A stretch of DNA of 64,000 nucleotides from Firmicutes bacterium HGW-Firmicutes-11 (GCA_002840285.1 PHAE01000008.1:1-64000), one strand, 5' to 3'; positions 30,874 through 42,343 are shown, counted from the first letter of the stretch. Made by a program: numbers and translations. Notes: generated by a model from the sequence alone, not told the origin.

Positions 30874-31533
30874 TTAATTATCGTCTTCCGCGCATATGGC
30901 GATCGAAGCGGATGCTCCGATCCTGTCAGCGCCGGCTTCGATCATCTCCACTGCTTTTGCTCTGTCTCTGATACCGCCGGAAGCCTTGACCTTCATCGTG
31001 TCTCCAACAGTCTGTTTCATCAGCCGTACATGCTCAGCAGTTGCTCCAGCGGTAGAAAAGCCGGTTGATGTCTTGACGAAAGCGGCTCCCGCTCCTTTGG
31101 CAAGCAGACAAGCGTCGACGATTTCTTCCGTTGTAAGAAGACAGGTCTCCAAGATCACCTTAACGATGGCGCCCCCTTTGCCGGCGGCGTTCACTACAGC
31201 TCTGATGTCCTCTAGAACATAATCCGTACGGCCTTCTTTCATCGCGCCGATCGCAAGCACCATATCGATCTCAGTTGCACCTTCTGCCACAGCAATTTCA
31301 GTTTCTGCCGCCTTCGCTGCAGTATGAGCTGCGCCCAGCGGGAAACCGATGACCGCTGCGATGGCAACGTCGGTTCCTGCCAATTCCTCTTTGCACAATG
31401 CTACATAGCAGGAATTGACGCAAACTGCATAAAACTGGTGGTCTCTTGCTTCCTGGCAGAGGGTCTTCACATCCGACGATGTGGCATCCGCTTTCAGGAC
31501 GGTGTGGTCGATATAGGTGTTCAATGGTTTCAT
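30874..31533 (-). CDS. deoC: Deoxyribose-phosphate aldolase
   Basis: YIDHTVLKADATSSDVKTLCQEA...GFPLGAAHTAAKAAE...FVKTSTGFSTAGATAEHVRLMK...KVKASGGIRDRAKAVEMIEAGADRIGASAS. Confidence 0.96.
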   Translation of the reverse strand: MKPLNTYIDHTVLKADATSSDVKTLCQEARDHQFYAVCVNSCYVALCKEELAGTDVAIAAVIGFPLGAAHTAAKAAETEIAVAEGATEIDMVLAIGAMKEGRTDYVLEDIRAVVNAAGKGGAIVKVILETCLLTTEEIVDACLLAKGAGAAFVKTSTGFSTAGATAEHVRLMKQTVGDTMKVKASGGIRDRAKAVEMIEAGADRIGASASIAICAEDDN

Positions 31534-31542
31534 TGGATCTCC

Positions 31543-32115
31543 TTAAATAAGAATCTCTACCAGATCGCCACTGCAGAGTCCCGCGGCATTTCCTTCATCT
31601 GTATCGAAGTGGGCTTCCGCTTCGTGACCTTCTCCGGTCCTGACCATGACGTTTCCAAACACAAGGCCTCGTTCTCCACCGGTGCGGATGCTCACGATCT
31701 GCTTGTCCACGACGCCGGCTTCCTTTGCTTGCGCGGGAGAAAGGTGCACATGGCGAAACGCAACGATCGCTCCGTGATCGAGATCCACTTCTCCGGCAGG
31801 ACCGATCAGCTTCAAGCCAGGTGTTCCGTCTAGTTTTCCTGATTCACGGACCGGAAGGCTGACTCCTAAAGTCCTGGCATCGGTCATCGACAATTCCACC
31901 TGAGTCTCGTTACGCAATGGCCCGAGGATCCGAACGCCGCGGAAGGAACCCTTGGGTCCTGCCACATCGATCTTTTCTTCTGCTGCATACTGTCCCGGTT
32001 GCATCAATGCCTTGAAGGGGGTAAGCTCATACCCTGCTCCAAAGAGAATCTCCAGATGCTCCTTGCTGATGTGAACATGCTTGTTGGACAATCCGACTGG
32101 TACCTGATAAGACAT
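31543..32115 (-). CDS. pduL: PduL-family phosphate acyltransferase (phosphotransacylase)
   Basis: VPVGLSNKHVHISKEHLEILFGAGYELTPFKALMQPGQYAAEEKIDVAGPKGSFRGVRILGPLRNETQVELSMTDARTLGV...FRHVHLSPAQAKEAGV. Confidence 0.94.
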   Translation of the reverse strand: MSYQVPVGLSNKHVHISKEHLEILFGAGYELTPFKALMQPGQYAAEEKIDVAGPKGSFRGVRILGPLRNETQVELSMTDARTLGVSLPVRESGKLDGTPGLKLIGPAGEVDLDHGAIVAFRHVHLSPAQAKEAGVVDKQIVSIRTGGERGLVFGNVMVRTGEGHEAEAHFDTDEGNAAGLCSGDLVEILI

Positions 32116-32125
32116 TTGTCTCCTC

Positions 32126-32668
32126 CTATGAATGTTTCTCTTCCTCTAAATAGCTGATATATGGTAGGTTTCGATATAATTGGTTGAAATCGAGACCGTA
32201 ACCGACGATGAACTTGTTCTCGATGGTAAAACCGATGTAGTCGGCGGTCACAGCCGCCTGCCGACGTTCCGGCTTGTCCAGCAAGGTGCATATTTTTAAG
32301 CTTTTCGGATTGCGGGCGAGAAGATAATCTTTCAAATATTTCAAGGTGAGCCCGGAATCAATGATGTCTTCTACGATGATCACATTTTCCCCTTCGATAT
32401 TGGTGTCAAGATCTTTCAGGATCCGAACGACTCCAGTGCTTTGTGTCGAGGCGCCATAACTGCTGACCGCCATGAAGTCGATTTTCGTTTCGACGTTGAT
32501 CTCACGAATCAGGTCGCTCATGAACAAAACGGCTCCTTTCAGAACGCAAATGGCTAAGATCGATTGCCCTTTGTAGTCCCGGGAAATTTCTGCGCCCAGC
32601 TCCTGGATTCGCTTGTGGATTTGTTCCTTGCCGATCATCACATCGCCGAACACATAGTTCTTCGTCAT
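32126..32668 (-). CDS. hpt: Hypoxanthine phosphoribosyltransferase
   Basis: LAICVLKGAVLFMSDLIREI...VIIVEDIIDSGLTLKYLKDYLLARNPKSLKICTLLDKPERRQ. Confidence 0.96.
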   Translation of the reverse strand: MTKNYVFGDVMIGKEQIHKRIQELGAEISRDYKGQSILAICVLKGAVLFMSDLIREINVETKIDFMAVSSYGASTQSTGVVRILKDLDTNIEGENVIIVEDIIDSGLTLKYLKDYLLARNPKSLKICTLLDKPERRQAAVTADYIGFTIENKFIVGYGLDFNQLYRNLPYISYLEEEKHS

Positions 32669-32671
32669 CGC

Positions 32672-33016
32672 TTACCTGTCCTCTCTATCCTCGTCGTCTT
32701 CTTCCTTCACTTCAAAGTGTACATCATCTATGATCTTTTTTCCACGGAATTTTTGTTCCGGTTTCACTTCTTTCTCTCCCAACCAATACTTGTCCAGCTC
32801 GGTCTTCAAGTACCAGATGATAAATCCCCACAGTACAAAGTCGTCGACGAACCCAAAGATCAGGATCGGCGCAGGGATCAGATCGATCGGTGTCAGAAAA
32901 TATAAAATGCCAAGAATAATGATCAGTTTCTTCCGCTTTGGAACAGTTTTGTCCCTCATGAATGCAGGGATCGCACGGATCCGAAGCAGGAGTGTTCTTA
33001 GAAATATGAACTGCAT
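32672..33016 (-). CDS. YkvA/DUF1232 family protein
   Basis: RDKTVPKRKKLIIILGILYFLTPIDLIPAPILIFGFVDDFVLWGFIIWYL. Confidence 0.88.
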   Translation of the reverse strand: MQFIFLRTLLLRIRAIPAFMRDKTVPKRKKLIIILGILYFLTPIDLIPAPILIFGFVDDFVLWGFIIWYLKTELDKYWLGEKEVKPEQKFRGKKIIDDVHFEVKEEDDEDREDR

Positions 33017-33019
33017 GTC

Positions 33020-33607
33020 TTATTCCTCCAAAGTCCGTTCCAGCTCCCCCATCAGGACATCCATTCCTGTACGCTTGAGGGTAGACACGGGAACGATCCG
33101 GTCCCTGTCTGTCAGCCCCAGCGTTGCGCGTATGACCGAGAGACATTTATTCAATTCGCTTTTCGAAACCTTATCTGCTTTCGTAGCAACCAGCAGGCCA
33201 TCCAGTCCAAAATGGCGAAGCCACTCATACATTTGGATGTCCTGGGTGGAGGGCGCATGCCTCACATCCACCAGTTGTACCACTCGTACAAGATTGGGGC
33301 GGTCTTTCAGGTACGCTTCGATCATCGCGCCCCAATCTTTGCTCAGTGATTTTGAAACCTTTGCATATCCGTATCCGGGCAGATCGACGATACGAAAAGC
33401 ATCATTGATCTGATAGAAATTGATCGTTCTTGTCTTTCCCGGATTTCCGCTGACTCTTGCCAGATGTCTCTGATTGACCAACAAATTGATCAAGGAAGAT
33501 TTCCCGACGTTGGAGCGGCCGGCAAATGCGATCTCTTTCATATCCATAGGAGGATACTGGTTCGGCCGGACAGCGACGGCAATCAGCTCTGTCTTTTTAA
33601 CGATCAT
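33020..33607 (-). CDS. yihA: Ribosome biogenesis GTPase YsxC/EngB
   Basis: [45 protein letters not shown]...[12 protein letters not shown]...[12 protein letters not shown]. Confidence 0.96.
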   Translation of the reverse strand: MIVKKTELIAVAVRPNQYPPMDMKEIAFAGRSNVGKSSLINLLVNQRHLARVSGNPGKTRTINFYQINDAFRIVDLPGYGYAKVSKSLSKDWGAMIEAYLKDRPNLVRVVQLVDVRHAPSTQDIQMYEWLRHFGLDGLLVATKADKVSKSELNKCLSVIRATLGLTDRDRIVPVSTLKRTGMDVLMGELERTLEE

Positions 33608-35955
33608 TGTTTTACCAGCGCTTCCTCCAACACCTGGTCGATATTGTCCACCAAGACGAAGGAGAGTCGCTTTCTGACGTTTGCCGGGATCTCATCGATA
33701 TCGACTTCATTCTCCTTCGGCATCACTATTTTTTTGATGCCGGCACGATGGGCAGCCAGTACCTTTTCCCGAATGCCGCCAACCGGCAACACTTTTCCCC
33801 GCAATGTGATCTCACCTGTCATGGCCAGATCCTTGCGTACTGGAATACCGGTCAGCGCAGACACGACCGAGGTGCACATCGTTACCCCGGCAGAAGGGCC
33901 ATCCTTGGGAGTGGCTCCCTCAGGAATGTGGATGTGAATGTCTTTCTCTTTGTAAAATTCTTCGGAAATCGATAGTTCCTTCGCTCTGGATCGGATATAG
34001 CTGATCCCGGCTTTTGCCGATTCCTGCATTACCTCTCCCAGTTTCCCGGTCAGTTCCAGCTTTCCGCTGCCAGGCACTACAGTGGTCTCGATGGAAAGAG
34101 TGTCGCCTCCCACAACGGTCCATGCCAAACCGGTCGTGACACCGATCTCGTTTTCGCCTTCGATCTTATCGTAATGAAACCGCTTTTTGCCCAGATATTT
34201 TTCTACGTTGGCAGCAGTGATATTGATGGTTTCTTTTTCCTTTTCGGCAACTTTGCGGGCTGCTTTCCGGTTGATGTTTGCAATCTCCCGCTCCAAGTTA
34301 CGTACACCGGACTCTCTCGTATAATTGTTTATGATGGTCCGGATCGCCGGCTCAGAAAAGTTCAGATCTGAGGCCTTCAATCCGTGTTCTTTAAGTTTCT
34401 TGGGAACCAGGTACTGTTGGGCGATGTTGACTTTCTCTTCTTCGGTATAGCCTGAAACATAGATGACTTCCATCCGGTCAAGCAGCGGTCTCGGGATCGT
34501 GTCTGTGGTGTTGGCAGTCGTAATGAACATCACCTTTGAAAGATCGAAAGGGATCTCTAGGTAATGATCGGTGAAGTCCTTGTTCTGCTCCGGATCCAAT
34601 ACTTCCAAAAGAGCCGACGCCGGGTCTCCACGGAAATCGCTTCCGATTTTATCGACTTCGTCAAACAAGAACACCGGATTGTTTGTTTTGGCTTCCTTGA
34701 TGGCAGTTATGATTCGTCCGGGGATCGCTCCGATGTAGGTCCTTCTGTGTCCACGGATCTCCGCCTCGTCTCTCACTCCGCCCAAAGACATGCGAACGAA
34801 GTTGCGGTTCAAAGCACGGGCAATGGATTTTGCAATGGATGTTTTTCCTGTTCCCGGCGGGCCAACAAGGCATAAAATCGGACCTTTCAACCCTTTGGAC
34901 AACTGAACAACCGCAAGGTATTCCAGCACTCGTTCTTTCACTTTCTCCAGACCGTAATGGTCTTCGTTCAGGATTTTTTCCGCGAGTTTGATATCTGCAT
35001 TGTCTTTTGATGCTTTGTTCCACGGCAAAGCAAGTATCCATTCAACGTAGGTCCTGATTACGCCACCCTCTGCCGAAGAGGATTGGATTTTCTTGAGGCG
35101 TTTGATCTCCTTTTCCACCTTTTCCGCGATTGCGGGAGAAAGTTTCAATTTTTTCAGCTGTTTGAGCCACTCTTTGATCTCATCCTCTGCATCCTCGTCC
35201 TCTCCGAGCTCCTCCTGAATGACCCGAAGTTGCTCTTTGAGATAATACTCTCTCTGGCTTTTATTGATCTGGGTCCGCACCTTGTTGGTGATCGTGTTTT
35301 CGATGTGGAGGATCTCGATCTCTTTCGTCAAGATCTCGCTGAGGATTTCCAGGCGTTCTTCAACGTCAAAGGCCTCCAGGATCGATTGCTTTTCTTCGAT
35401 TTTGATATCCAGATGGGATGTGATGATATCTGCAAGCCGACCCGGCTGTTCCACTGATGCAACAGAGGGGAAAATATCCTGTGATACTTTGGGGTTGGAA
35501 TTGAGATACTCCTCAAAGGAAGTCAGTATGGAGCGCATCAAAGCGATCACCTTGGGAGAAGGTGTATCCTGGTCTTCTTCCTGGATCGCGGTGACTCTGC
35601 ACTTGAAATAGGGAACTTCAAAGATGAACTCTTCGATCTTGCCGCGGCTGACTCCTTCGACCAAAACACGGATGGTGTCGCCGGGTAGGCGAAGCATCTG
35701 CTTGATCTTTGCAATGGTGCCGATTTGATAGAAGTCTTCGCGAGTCGGAAGGTCCGTGTCTGGATTCAATTGGGCAGAAAGGAACACGGTCTGGTTCATC
35801 ATCATCGCCTTCTCCAGTGCGCTGATGGATTTTTCTCTGCCGATGTCAAAATGCAATACCATATATGGGAAAATGGACAAGCCCCGGAGTGGGATCATCG
35901 GCATGATTTCTTCGATTTCGTCTTTTTGTTCGTCGGTCAGTTTTTCGTCTATCAT
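33604..35955 (-). CDS. lon: ATP-dependent protease La (Lon)
   Basis: 783 aa; [20 protein letters not shown]...[23 protein letters not shown]...[20 protein letters not shown]. Confidence 0.98.
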   Translation of the reverse strand: MIDEKLTDEQKDEIEEIMPMIPLRGLSIFPYMVLHFDIGREKSISALEKAMMMNQTVFLSAQLNPDTDLPTREDFYQIGTIAKIKQMLRLPGDTIRVLVEGVSRGKIEEFIFEVPYFKCRVTAIQEEDQDTPSPKVIALMRSILTSFEEYLNSNPKVSQDIFPSVASVEQPGRLADIITSHLDIKIEEKQSILEAFDVEERLEILSEILTKEIEILHIENTITNKVRTQINKSQREYYLKEQLRVIQEELGEDEDAEDEIKEWLKQLKKLKLSPAIAEKVEKEIKRLKKIQSSSAEGGVIRTYVEWILALPWNKASKDNADIKLAEKILNEDHYGLEKVKERVLEYLAVVQLSKGLKGPILCLVGPPGTGKTSIAKSIARALNRNFVRMSLGGVRDEAEIRGHRRTYIGAIPGRIITAIKEAKTNNPVFLFDEVDKIGSDFRGDPASALLEVLDPEQNKDFTDHYLEIPFDLSKVMFITTANTTDTIPRPLLDRMEVIYVSGYTEEEKVNIAQQYLVPKKLKEHGLKASDLNFSEPAIRTIINNYTRESGVRNLEREIANINRKAARKVAEKEKETINITAANVEKYLGKKRFHYDKIEGENEIGVTTGLAWTVVGGDTLSIETTVVPGSGKLELTGKLGEVMQESAKAGISYIRSRAKELSISEEFYKEKDIHIHIPEGATPKDGPSAGVTMCTSVVSALTGIPVRKDLAMTGEITLRGKVLPVGGIREKVLAAHRAGIKKIVMPKENEVDIDEIPANVRKRLSFVLVDNIDQVLEEALVKQ

Positions 35956-35976
35956 ATTCTATCCTCCTAAAGGGAA

Positions 35977-36002
35977 AAACAGGCGGCGGGGCCGTCTGTT
36001 TT
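35977..36002 (-). terminator. Hairpin terminator between clpX and lon
   Basis: aaaacaggcggc-gg-gg-ccgtctgtttt; 12-bp stem with one wobble. Confidence 0.6.
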
Positions 36003-36007
36003 CCATG

Positions 36008-37288
36008 CTACGATGCTGTTTCTTCTTTTTTATCGAGTCGCTTTGCGTCTCTCAGCACCAATGCCGGCCCCGAATTGTAATCTATGGTTCCCCGAGTGAT
36101 GATGCACTTTCTGATATCGTCTCTCGAGGGGATCTCGTACATAATGTCGGTCATCACGTGTTCCATGATGCTCCGCAGTCCCCTGGCACCGGTCTTGCGT
36201 TCCAGTGCCTTTTCTGCGACTCGCAAGATGGCTTCATCCTCGATTTCCAGTTCTACGCCATCCAACTGGAATAGTTTCTTGTACTGCTTCAAAATCGCAT
36301 TTTTCGGTTCCTTTATGATGCGAACCAATGCTTCCCTTGACAGCTCTTCCAGTGTGACCATGACCGGCAAACGGCCGATGAACTCCGGAATGAGTCCGTA
36401 TTTCAAAAGGTCTTCGCCTTGCACCTGTTTCAGGATCCGGGCTCCTTCTTCCTTGGAAGCCTTGATCTCCGAGTTGAAACCAATCGTTTTTTCTCCAATC
36501 CGTCGCTGAATGATCTTGTCCAATCCATCAAAAGCGCCGCCACAGATAAAAAGTACGTTGGTTGTATCGAACTGAATGAAATCCTGATGGGGGTGCTTCC
36601 GTCCGCCTTGTGGCGGTACGCTGGCAACGGGGCCTTCAAGAATTTTAAGCAGCGCCTGCTGCACTCCCTCACCACTGACATCTCTTGTAATGGAGACGTT
36701 TTCCGATTTCCTTGCGATCTTGTCGATTTCATCCACGTAGATGATGCCCTTTTGCGCTCTCTCCACATCGTAATCTGCAGCCTGGATCAGTTTGAGAAGG
36801 ATGTTTTCCACATCTTCTCCAACATAACCGGCTTCGGTCAATGCTGTGGCGTCGGCGATGGCAAAGGGAACATTGAGTATCTTTGCAAGGGTTTGTGCCA
36901 AAAGAGTTTTACCGGATCCGGTGGGTCCGATCATCACGATGTTGCTCTTTTGGATCTCGACATCATCAGTGCTTTTTCCGATGGTTCCGATCCTCTTGTA
37001 GTGATTGTAGACTGCCACTGCCAGGGCTTTTTTCGCATCGTCCTGATCGATCACATAATCCGAGAGGGCGAGGGAGATCTCGCGTGGTTTTGGCAACGCC
37101 AAAGGATCCAGGTGGGCTGTCCCGTCCTGGGGAAGATCTGAAAATTCTTCTTTGATGATATCCTGACAAAGCTCGATGCATTCATCGCAAATATATACAT
37201 TCGGTCCTGCCACAAGGCGGCGGACCTGATCCTGCGGCTTACCGCAGAAAGAACACTTCAATTGCTTTGTTTCGTCGTATTTTCCCAT
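36008..37288 (-). CDS. clpX: ATP-dependent Clp protease ATP-binding subunit ClpX
   Basis: Zn finger [46 protein letters not shown]. Confidence 0.98.
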   Translation of the reverse strand: MGKYDETKQLKCSFCGKPQDQVRRLVAGPNVYICDECIELCQDIIKEEFSDLPQDGTAHLDPLALPKPREISLALSDYVIDQDDAKKALAVAVYNHYKRIGTIGKSTDDVEIQKSNIVMIGPTGSGKTLLAQTLAKILNVPFAIADATALTEAGYVGEDVENILLKLIQAADYDVERAQKGIIYVDEIDKIARKSENVSITRDVSGEGVQQALLKILEGPVASVPPQGGRKHPHQDFIQFDTTNVLFICGGAFDGLDKIIQRRIGEKTIGFNSEIKASKEEGARILKQVQGEDLLKYGLIPEFIGRLPVMVTLEELSREALVRIIKEPKNAILKQYKKLFQLDGVELEIEDEAILRVAEKALERKTGARGLRSIMEHVMTDIMYEIPSRDDIRKCIITRGTIDYNSGPALVLRDAKRLDKKEETAS

Positions 37289-37292
37289 GTTG

Positions 37293-37880
37293 CTACCTGT
37301 TTCTTTTTTCCATCACCTTGTCGATGATGCCATAAATGACTGCTTCGTCCGCGTCCATAAAGTTGTCGCGGTCGGTGTCTCTGGCGATTCGCTCCAGCGG
37401 TTGCCCGGTGTTTTGGCTCAAAATCTGATTCAGCTTATGTCTGGTCTTGATGATGCGTTCGGCGTGGATCCTCAGATCTTCCGCCTGACCGCTCATCCCG
37501 CCCAGGGGCTGATGGATCATGATCTCTGCATTGGGGAGTGCAAATCGTTTCCCCTTGGCACCTGCTGCGAGCAAGAATGCTCCCATGCTGGCTGCCATAC
37601 CGATGCAGATCGTCGAAACGTCAGGCTTGATATACTGCATCGTATCATAGATCGCCATGCCCGCGGTGATGGATCCTCCCGGGCTATTGATGTAGAAATT
37701 GATATCCTTGTCCGGATCCTCTGCTTCGAGGAAGAGCAATTGGGCCACCACGAGACTTGCAGTGTGCTCATTGACTTCCTCGCCGAGAAATACGATCCGA
37801 TCCTTCAGCAATCTCGAATAAATGTCGTAGGAACGTTCGCCACGGCTGGTCTGCTCGACTACCATTGGAATCAGCGTCAT
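37293..37880 (-). CDS. clpP: ATP-dependent Clp protease proteolytic subunit
   Basis: [37 protein letters not shown]...[35 protein letters not shown]. Confidence 0.98.
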   Translation of the reverse strand: MTLIPMVVEQTSRGERSYDIYSRLLKDRIVFLGEEVNEHTASLVVAQLLFLEAEDPDKDINFYINSPGGSITAGMAIYDTMQYIKPDVSTICIGMAASMGAFLLAAGAKGKRFALPNAEIMIHQPLGGMSGQAEDLRIHAERIIKTRHKLNQILSQNTGQPLERIARDTDRDNFMDADEAVIYGIIDKVMEKRNR

Positions 37881-37910
37881 GTCTGTTCCTCCTTTTCCCG
37901 ATCGTTATAG

Positions 37911-39197
37911 TTATGCCTCAATGACGGCCTGTTCAAACAAGAAGTCGACGGCTCTTCTGTTGACGATGTCTTTCATCAGAAAGCTCATGCCCTCGATGCC
38001 CATCATCTCCCGGAGTTTGTCCGGTTCCATCTTGTATTGTTCTGCCATCTTTGTCAGTTCGTTTTCGATCTCTTCGTCGCTGGCTTTCAATTCTTCCGCC
38101 TTTGCCACCGCTTCGACCAGAAGGCGAGTTTTTAGTTTTTTAAAGGCATCCGGGCGAATCTCATCCCGATACTCTTTGATGTCACGACCCAGGTATTCAA
38201 AGTACTTCGCTAGATCCAACCCTTGGTAACGCAGTTGCTGGTCGAATTCCTGAAGCATATCGTCGATCTGCTCTTCCACCATGATTTCCGGAATATCTAC
38301 TTCATGGGCTTCGTAGATCTTTTCCAACACCGCATTCTTTGTTTCGTACTCGGCCTTTGCTTTTGCCGTCGTTTCCAATTTCTTTTTGGTATCTTCTTTC
38401 AATTCGGCAAGGGTTTCAAATTCACTGACATCCTTGGCAAAATCGTCATCCAAAGCGGGAAGTTCGGTTTCTTTGATTTCATGGACCTTACATTTGAAGA
38501 TTGCTTCCTGACCCGCCAGCGTGTCCATATGGTAGTCTTCGGGGAACGTGACCTTCACATCCCTGTCATCTCCCGTCATAGCACCGATCAGTTGCTCTTC
38601 AAATCCGGGGATAAAAGTGTTGGAACCCAGCGTCAGCGGCTGACGTTCCGCGGTTCCTCCTTCGAATTGATCCTCACCGACAAATCCGGCATAATCGATC
38701 AAAACTGTATCTCCGTCCTGGGCGGCACGATCGACTATGATCATCCTGGAATTCCGTTTTTGCAATGCTTCCAAATCCCTATCTACATCGCTCTCGTTCA
38801 CTTCGGAATCGATTTTTTTGACCTTGATACCTTTGTATTCTTTCAATTCCATTACCGGGGCGACTGTGACTTTGACCGTTACTCCAAAACCCTTTCCGCC
38901 TTCGATCTGGTCAAATTCTGCGGAAGGTCGATCCACCGGTTCCAGTTCCATCTCTTGTACCGCTACCGGATAAGAGTCTGCAAACAACTGATTGATGGCA
39001 TCTTCGTAAAATATATCATCGCCATATTTGGCTTCGATCAGCTTTCTGGGTGCCTTTCCCTGGCGAAATCCGTCCAATGAAAATTTGCCCCTGGTCTTTT
39101 GATACGCCTTCTGGATCGCGCTTTCAAAATCCTCTGCTGAAAATTCCATTTTAAAAGTAGCTTCGTTTTTCTCTCTTCCGACAAATGTTGCTTTCAT
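37911..39197 (-). CDS. tig: Trigger factor
   Basis: 428 aa; FSLDGFRQGKAPRKLIEAKYG...GDTVLIDYAGFVGEDQFEGGTAERQPLTLGSNTFIPGFEEQLIGA. Confidence 0.97.
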   Translation of the reverse strand: MKATFVGREKNEATFKMEFSAEDFESAIQKAYQKTRGKFSLDGFRQGKAPRKLIEAKYGDDIFYEDAINQLFADSYPVAVQEMELEPVDRPSAEFDQIEGGKGFGVTVKVTVAPVMELKEYKGIKVKKIDSEVNESDVDRDLEALQKRNSRMIIVDRAAQDGDTVLIDYAGFVGEDQFEGGTAERQPLTLGSNTFIPGFEEQLIGAMTGDDRDVKVTFPEDYHMDTLAGQEAIFKCKVHEIKETELPALDDDFAKDVSEFETLAELKEDTKKKLETTAKAKAEYETKNAVLEKIYEAHEVDIPEIMVEEQIDDMLQEFDQQLRYQGLDLAKYFEYLGRDIKEYRDEIRPDAFKKLKTRLLVEAVAKAEELKASDEEIENELTKMAEQYKMEPDKLREMMGIEGMSFLMKDIVNRRAVDFLFEQAVIEA

Positions 39198-39343
39198 TTA
39201 CTGTTCCTCCTAAAATTGATGGCACTTTAGGCCATCATCGCTCAAATATTATACTGTTTAACGCCAAAAAAGTAAAGTATTTAAATGTTTTGGTCTGGTT
39301 TTTTAAAAGTTTGGTCGGTTTTTCCTGATTTTTCATAAAAAAA

Positions 39344-39374
39344 GCGGATCATTGTTCAAGAATCAATCATCCAC
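39344..39374 (-). terminator. Putative terminator after the CYTH-domain gene
   Basis: Minus strand GTGGATGATTG...CAATGATCCGC imperfect hairpin followed by TTTTTTT. Confidence 0.55.
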
Positions 39375-39413
39375 CTCTTTATTGCATGCTTGCGATGGGT
39401 CAATCGTTTGAGT

Positions 39414-40049
39414 TCATTGTTTCATACCCTCAGAGATCAGCTTTAAACCTCGTGCGTATTTGCTTTCGTTCAAAGGGGTCAGTTGGAATCTCTTGGCAAA
39501 TTCAAGCCCGATCGCCAACACATCCTCTTCCTCTCCGGAAAACAGTTCGATTTCCAATTCGCAAATCGGCAACTCGCCGGTATCGGTCACGATATTTCCC
39601 GTGTCGATGGCAACTTCAAGTATGCTCCTACCGTTATCGACTCTCATACGACGTCGAAGATACCGAATTTCCAGCAAACTTTCAAGTCGGCTGCTTCCGA
39701 TCAACTCGATCATCTCCCGGCCGGTTTCGCTCTCTTTGAATATCTGTGGGGAGGGTTCGATAAAACACGCGGGGTCAGCAACCGGAACATTGACCTCTTC
39801 CCGCTTGTGAAGACCATTCTCGCTTCCGCCATTCCATTTAAGCGAGGCGACCACCCGGTTCCCTTCCATTCGAACCCGAAATGCGATATCGTGAGCGGAC
39901 AAGATTCGGGACTCGGTGTCGAAATAGGCGGATTTCATAAACAGAGTCTCGCGGGAATCGACTTCTCCGATTTCTGAGAGATAATCGTCTTCCCATATTG
40001 CTTCCGCAGTCGCTTTGTCAGCGATGGAGTATTTCATTTCTATTTCCAT
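39414..40049 (-). CDS. CYTH domain-containing protein (triphosphate tunnel metalloenzyme-like)
   Basis: MEIEMKYSIADKATAEAIWEDDYL...ESRILSAHDIAFRVRMEGNRVVASLKWNGG...LEVAIDTGNIV...ICELEIELFSGEEEDVLAIGLEFAKRFQLTP. Confidence 0.88.
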   Translation of the reverse strand: MEIEMKYSIADKATAEAIWEDDYLSEIGEVDSRETLFMKSAYFDTESRILSAHDIAFRVRMEGNRVVASLKWNGGSENGLHKREEVNVPVADPACFIEPSPQIFKESETGREMIELIGSSRLESLLEIRYLRRRMRVDNGRSILEVAIDTGNIVTDTGELPICELEIELFSGEEEDVLAIGLEFAKRFQLTPLNESKYARGLKLISEGMKQ

Positions 40050-40157
40050 TAGTAATCCTCAATCAAATCTGAATTTCGCACATTATGACAAGAGATGCGT
40101 CCTTATCTTACCACTTTTCCTTGTCGAATACAACAAATGGATGGCTCGTGCCATTGC

Positions 40158-41219
40158 TCACAGGTTGAGCTTGTAATCGCCGGGTTTGATCTTTCCGGCC
40201 TTTCGCAATACCCGATCGAACACCAGAGCCAGGATTGCCGGCAAAACAAAATGCAACAACAAGACGGCCAGTAAAACACTAGTGTTGAAGCCCATCGATG
40301 TGAACGTTCCGATCTGCCCGACAAAGCCGGAAGTTCCCATTCCCGAGCCGGCAGGAATGTTGGTCATTTTGAATCCCATGGTTGCGATCGGTCCAATGAC
40401 AGCTGCCGCTGCCGTGGGGGGCAACAGGATCCACCAGTTGTTGACGATATTCGAGATTTGAAGCATCGAGGTCCCGATGCCCTGTGCGAACAGGCCTCCT
40501 ATGCCATTGTCCCTGTAGCTGATCACTGCAAAGCCGATCATTTGGGCGCAACATCCGACCGTAGCTGCCCCTCCTGCCAGGCCAGAAAGTTCAAGCATGA
40601 TCGCCAGTGCCGCACTGGAGATCGGCGCAGTCAACACCAATCCCATGATCACAGCAACAGCGATCCCCATGAAAAATGGCTGCAATTCCGTCGCTGTCAT
40701 TACGACTTTGCCCAGTCCGACCATCAATGCCGCAACGACAGGGCCGACGGTCTTTGCCGCCAGTGCGCCGATCAAGATCGTAATGGCAGGCGTCAATATG
40801 ATGTCGATTTTCGTTTCCTTGGATATTGCCTTCCCGAATTCGGCGCCGATCGCAGCTGCAACGAAGGCGCCTGCCGGTCCGCCAAAGGCAGCTCCCATGC
40901 TGCCGGTTACGATGCTGGAAAAAATGACCAGAGGCGGGGCTTTCAATCCAAAAGCAACTGCCGCTCCGATGGCAGCGCCCATCATGCCCATTGCTGCCGT
41001 ACCGGCATCCACCAGGAAAAGCGAGATCAGGTTGTCACCGAACAGCAGTGCTGTTTGCTGCCCCAAAGTCTTGATGATCAGACCGATGATCAGAGAAGAA
41101 AACAGACCGATGGCCATCGCGGACAAAGCTTCGTTGGCATAACGTTTGACCGTGAAGCGTATGTCCTTTCGTTCCAGAAACGTTCCAACTTTACTCATTT
41201 CCTCTTCCTCTCCCGTCAC
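40158..41219 (-). CDS. PTS system EIIC-like multi-spanning membrane transporter
   Basis: 353 aa polytopic protein; GMGTSGFVGQIGTFTSMGFN, GGAATVGCCAQMIGFAVISYRDNGIGGLFAQGIGTSMLQISNIVNNWWILLPPTAAAAVIGPIATM. Start may be internal (41198). Confidence 0.75.
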   Translation of the reverse strand: MTGEEEEMSKVGTFLERKDIRFTVKRYANEALSAMAIGLFSSLIIGLIIKTLGQQTALLFGDNLISLFLVDAGTAAMGMMGAAIGAAVAFGLKAPPLVIFSSIVTGSMGAAFGGPAGAFVAAAIGAEFGKAISKETKIDIILTPAITILIGALAAKTVGPVVAALMVGLGKVVMTATELQPFFMGIAVAVIMGLVLTAPISSAALAIMLELSGLAGGAATVGCCAQMIGFAVISYRDNGIGGLFAQGIGTSMLQISNIVNNWWILLPPTAAAAVIGPIATMGFKMTNIPAGSGMGTSGFVGQIGTFTSMGFNTSVLLAVLLLHFVLPAILALVFDRVLRKAGKIKPGDYKLNL

Positions 41220-41266
41220 GTCACTGATAACAGATTGAAAACATTATATAGCAATTTGTATAAAAA

Positions 41267-41734
41267 TCAATCCGTTCTCTCCAGTGCGAGCAGTTGTTCC
41301 TTGATTGCGAGACCCCCTCCATAACCGACCATGGATCCGTTCTTTCCGATCACACGATGGCAGGGTATCAGGATAGAGATCGGGTTTTTGTTGTTGGCAT
41401 TTCCCACCGCCCTACATGCTTTTGGATTACCAACCGCTTCCGCTATTTCCTGATACGTTTTTGTTTGCCCGTAGGGAATTTGAAGCAGGGCGTTCCAGAC
41501 GTTCTTTTGAAACTCTGTTCCGCAAGGTAAAAGCGGCAAGTCAAAAGATCGACGCCGCCCAGCAAGGTAATCGACGATTTGGGCAGCCGCATCTTTCAAT
41601 AGCGGAGTTTGCTCTGTCAATGCCTGTGGCGGTGTCTCAGATGAAAAGAAAACATCTGTGATATGTCCGTCTTCTTCAGCGATGCCGATGCTTCCTAAGC
41701 GGGTATCGATGTGGATCATTCGCTTCATATGCAC
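41267..41734 (-). CDS. ogt: Methylated-DNA--protein-cysteine methyltransferase
   Basis: NVWNALLQIPYGQTKTYQEIAEAVGNPKACRAVGNANNKNPISILIPCHRVIGKNGSMVGYGGGLAIKEQLLALE (PCHRV active site). Confidence 0.95.
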   Translation of the reverse strand: MHMKRMIHIDTRLGSIGIAEEDGHITDVFFSSETPPQALTEQTPLLKDAAAQIVDYLAGRRRSFDLPLLPCGTEFQKNVWNALLQIPYGQTKTYQEIAEAVGNPKACRAVGNANNKNPISILIPCHRVIGKNGSMVGYGGGLAIKEQLLALERTD

Positions 41735-41794
41735 CTCTGTTGTTTTTTATTATTATATCGCAGAATTTCTTATATGCAAACATCTGCCTGGCGA

Positions 41795-41831
41795 TTGACC
41801 TTCTTTCAGAATTATCGTATAATTAATAATA
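41795..41831 (+). promoter_or_regulatory. perR promoter with overlapping PerR/Fur-like box
   Basis: TTGACC (41795-41800), 17-nt spacer, TATAAT (41818-41823). GTATAATTAATAATA (41817-41831) partly matches the TTATAATnATTATAA PerR box, with a stronger left half. Confidence 0.5.
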
Positions 41832-41877
41832 AGTATCAATCAATAACAAGTCTCATTTTGCTGTATGGGGTAAACGT

Positions 41878-42297
41878 ATGAATCGGTCCTTTGAAGAGCT
41901 GTCGATGCTCTTGCGTACTAGAAAGATACGACCTTCTTATCAGAAGGTTCAAATCCTTTCATACATGCATCGCGTTGGCGACCATCCTACCGTCGACCAG
42001 ATTTTTCACGAGCTGCGCAAAGAGATTCCAACACTATCAAAGTCGACGGTTTACAATGCATTGAGGTCATTTTGTGATGCAGGTATCGCACGAGAACTCG
42101 AAATGGGCGAGGCAGAAACGCGATATGATATCGTCGTAGAGCCCCACGGGCACTTTCGATGCAATCAATGTGGCACTATATACAATTTTACGGTCGACAT
42201 GAAGCAACATAGCGCTGCCGAGCTCACCGGATTTCGCATCGATGAGCGAAATGTGTATTTTAAAGGCATTTGCGATTCTTGCCTTTCGAATAAATGA
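41878..42297 (+). CDS. perR: Fur-family transcriptional regulator, PerR-like
   Basis: [69 protein letters not shown]...CDSC; adjacent to catalase. Confidence 0.85.
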   Translation: MNRSFEELSMLLRTRKIRPSYQKVQILSYMHRVGDHPTVDQIFHELRKEIPTLSKSTVYNALRSFCDAGIARELEMGEAETRYDIVVEPHGHFRCNQCGTIYNFTVDMKQHSAAELTGFRIDERNVYFKGICDSCLSNK

Positions 42298-42343
42298 TAG
42301 ATTGACTGCCATTCCACGAATCAAGAAAAGGGAGGTACCAACG

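Noticed and set aside
40458-41324. 288-aa plus-strand ORF
   Set aside because: Antisense to the EIIC-like transporter; composition (Cys/His/Arg/Gln-rich) is typical of a shadow frame.
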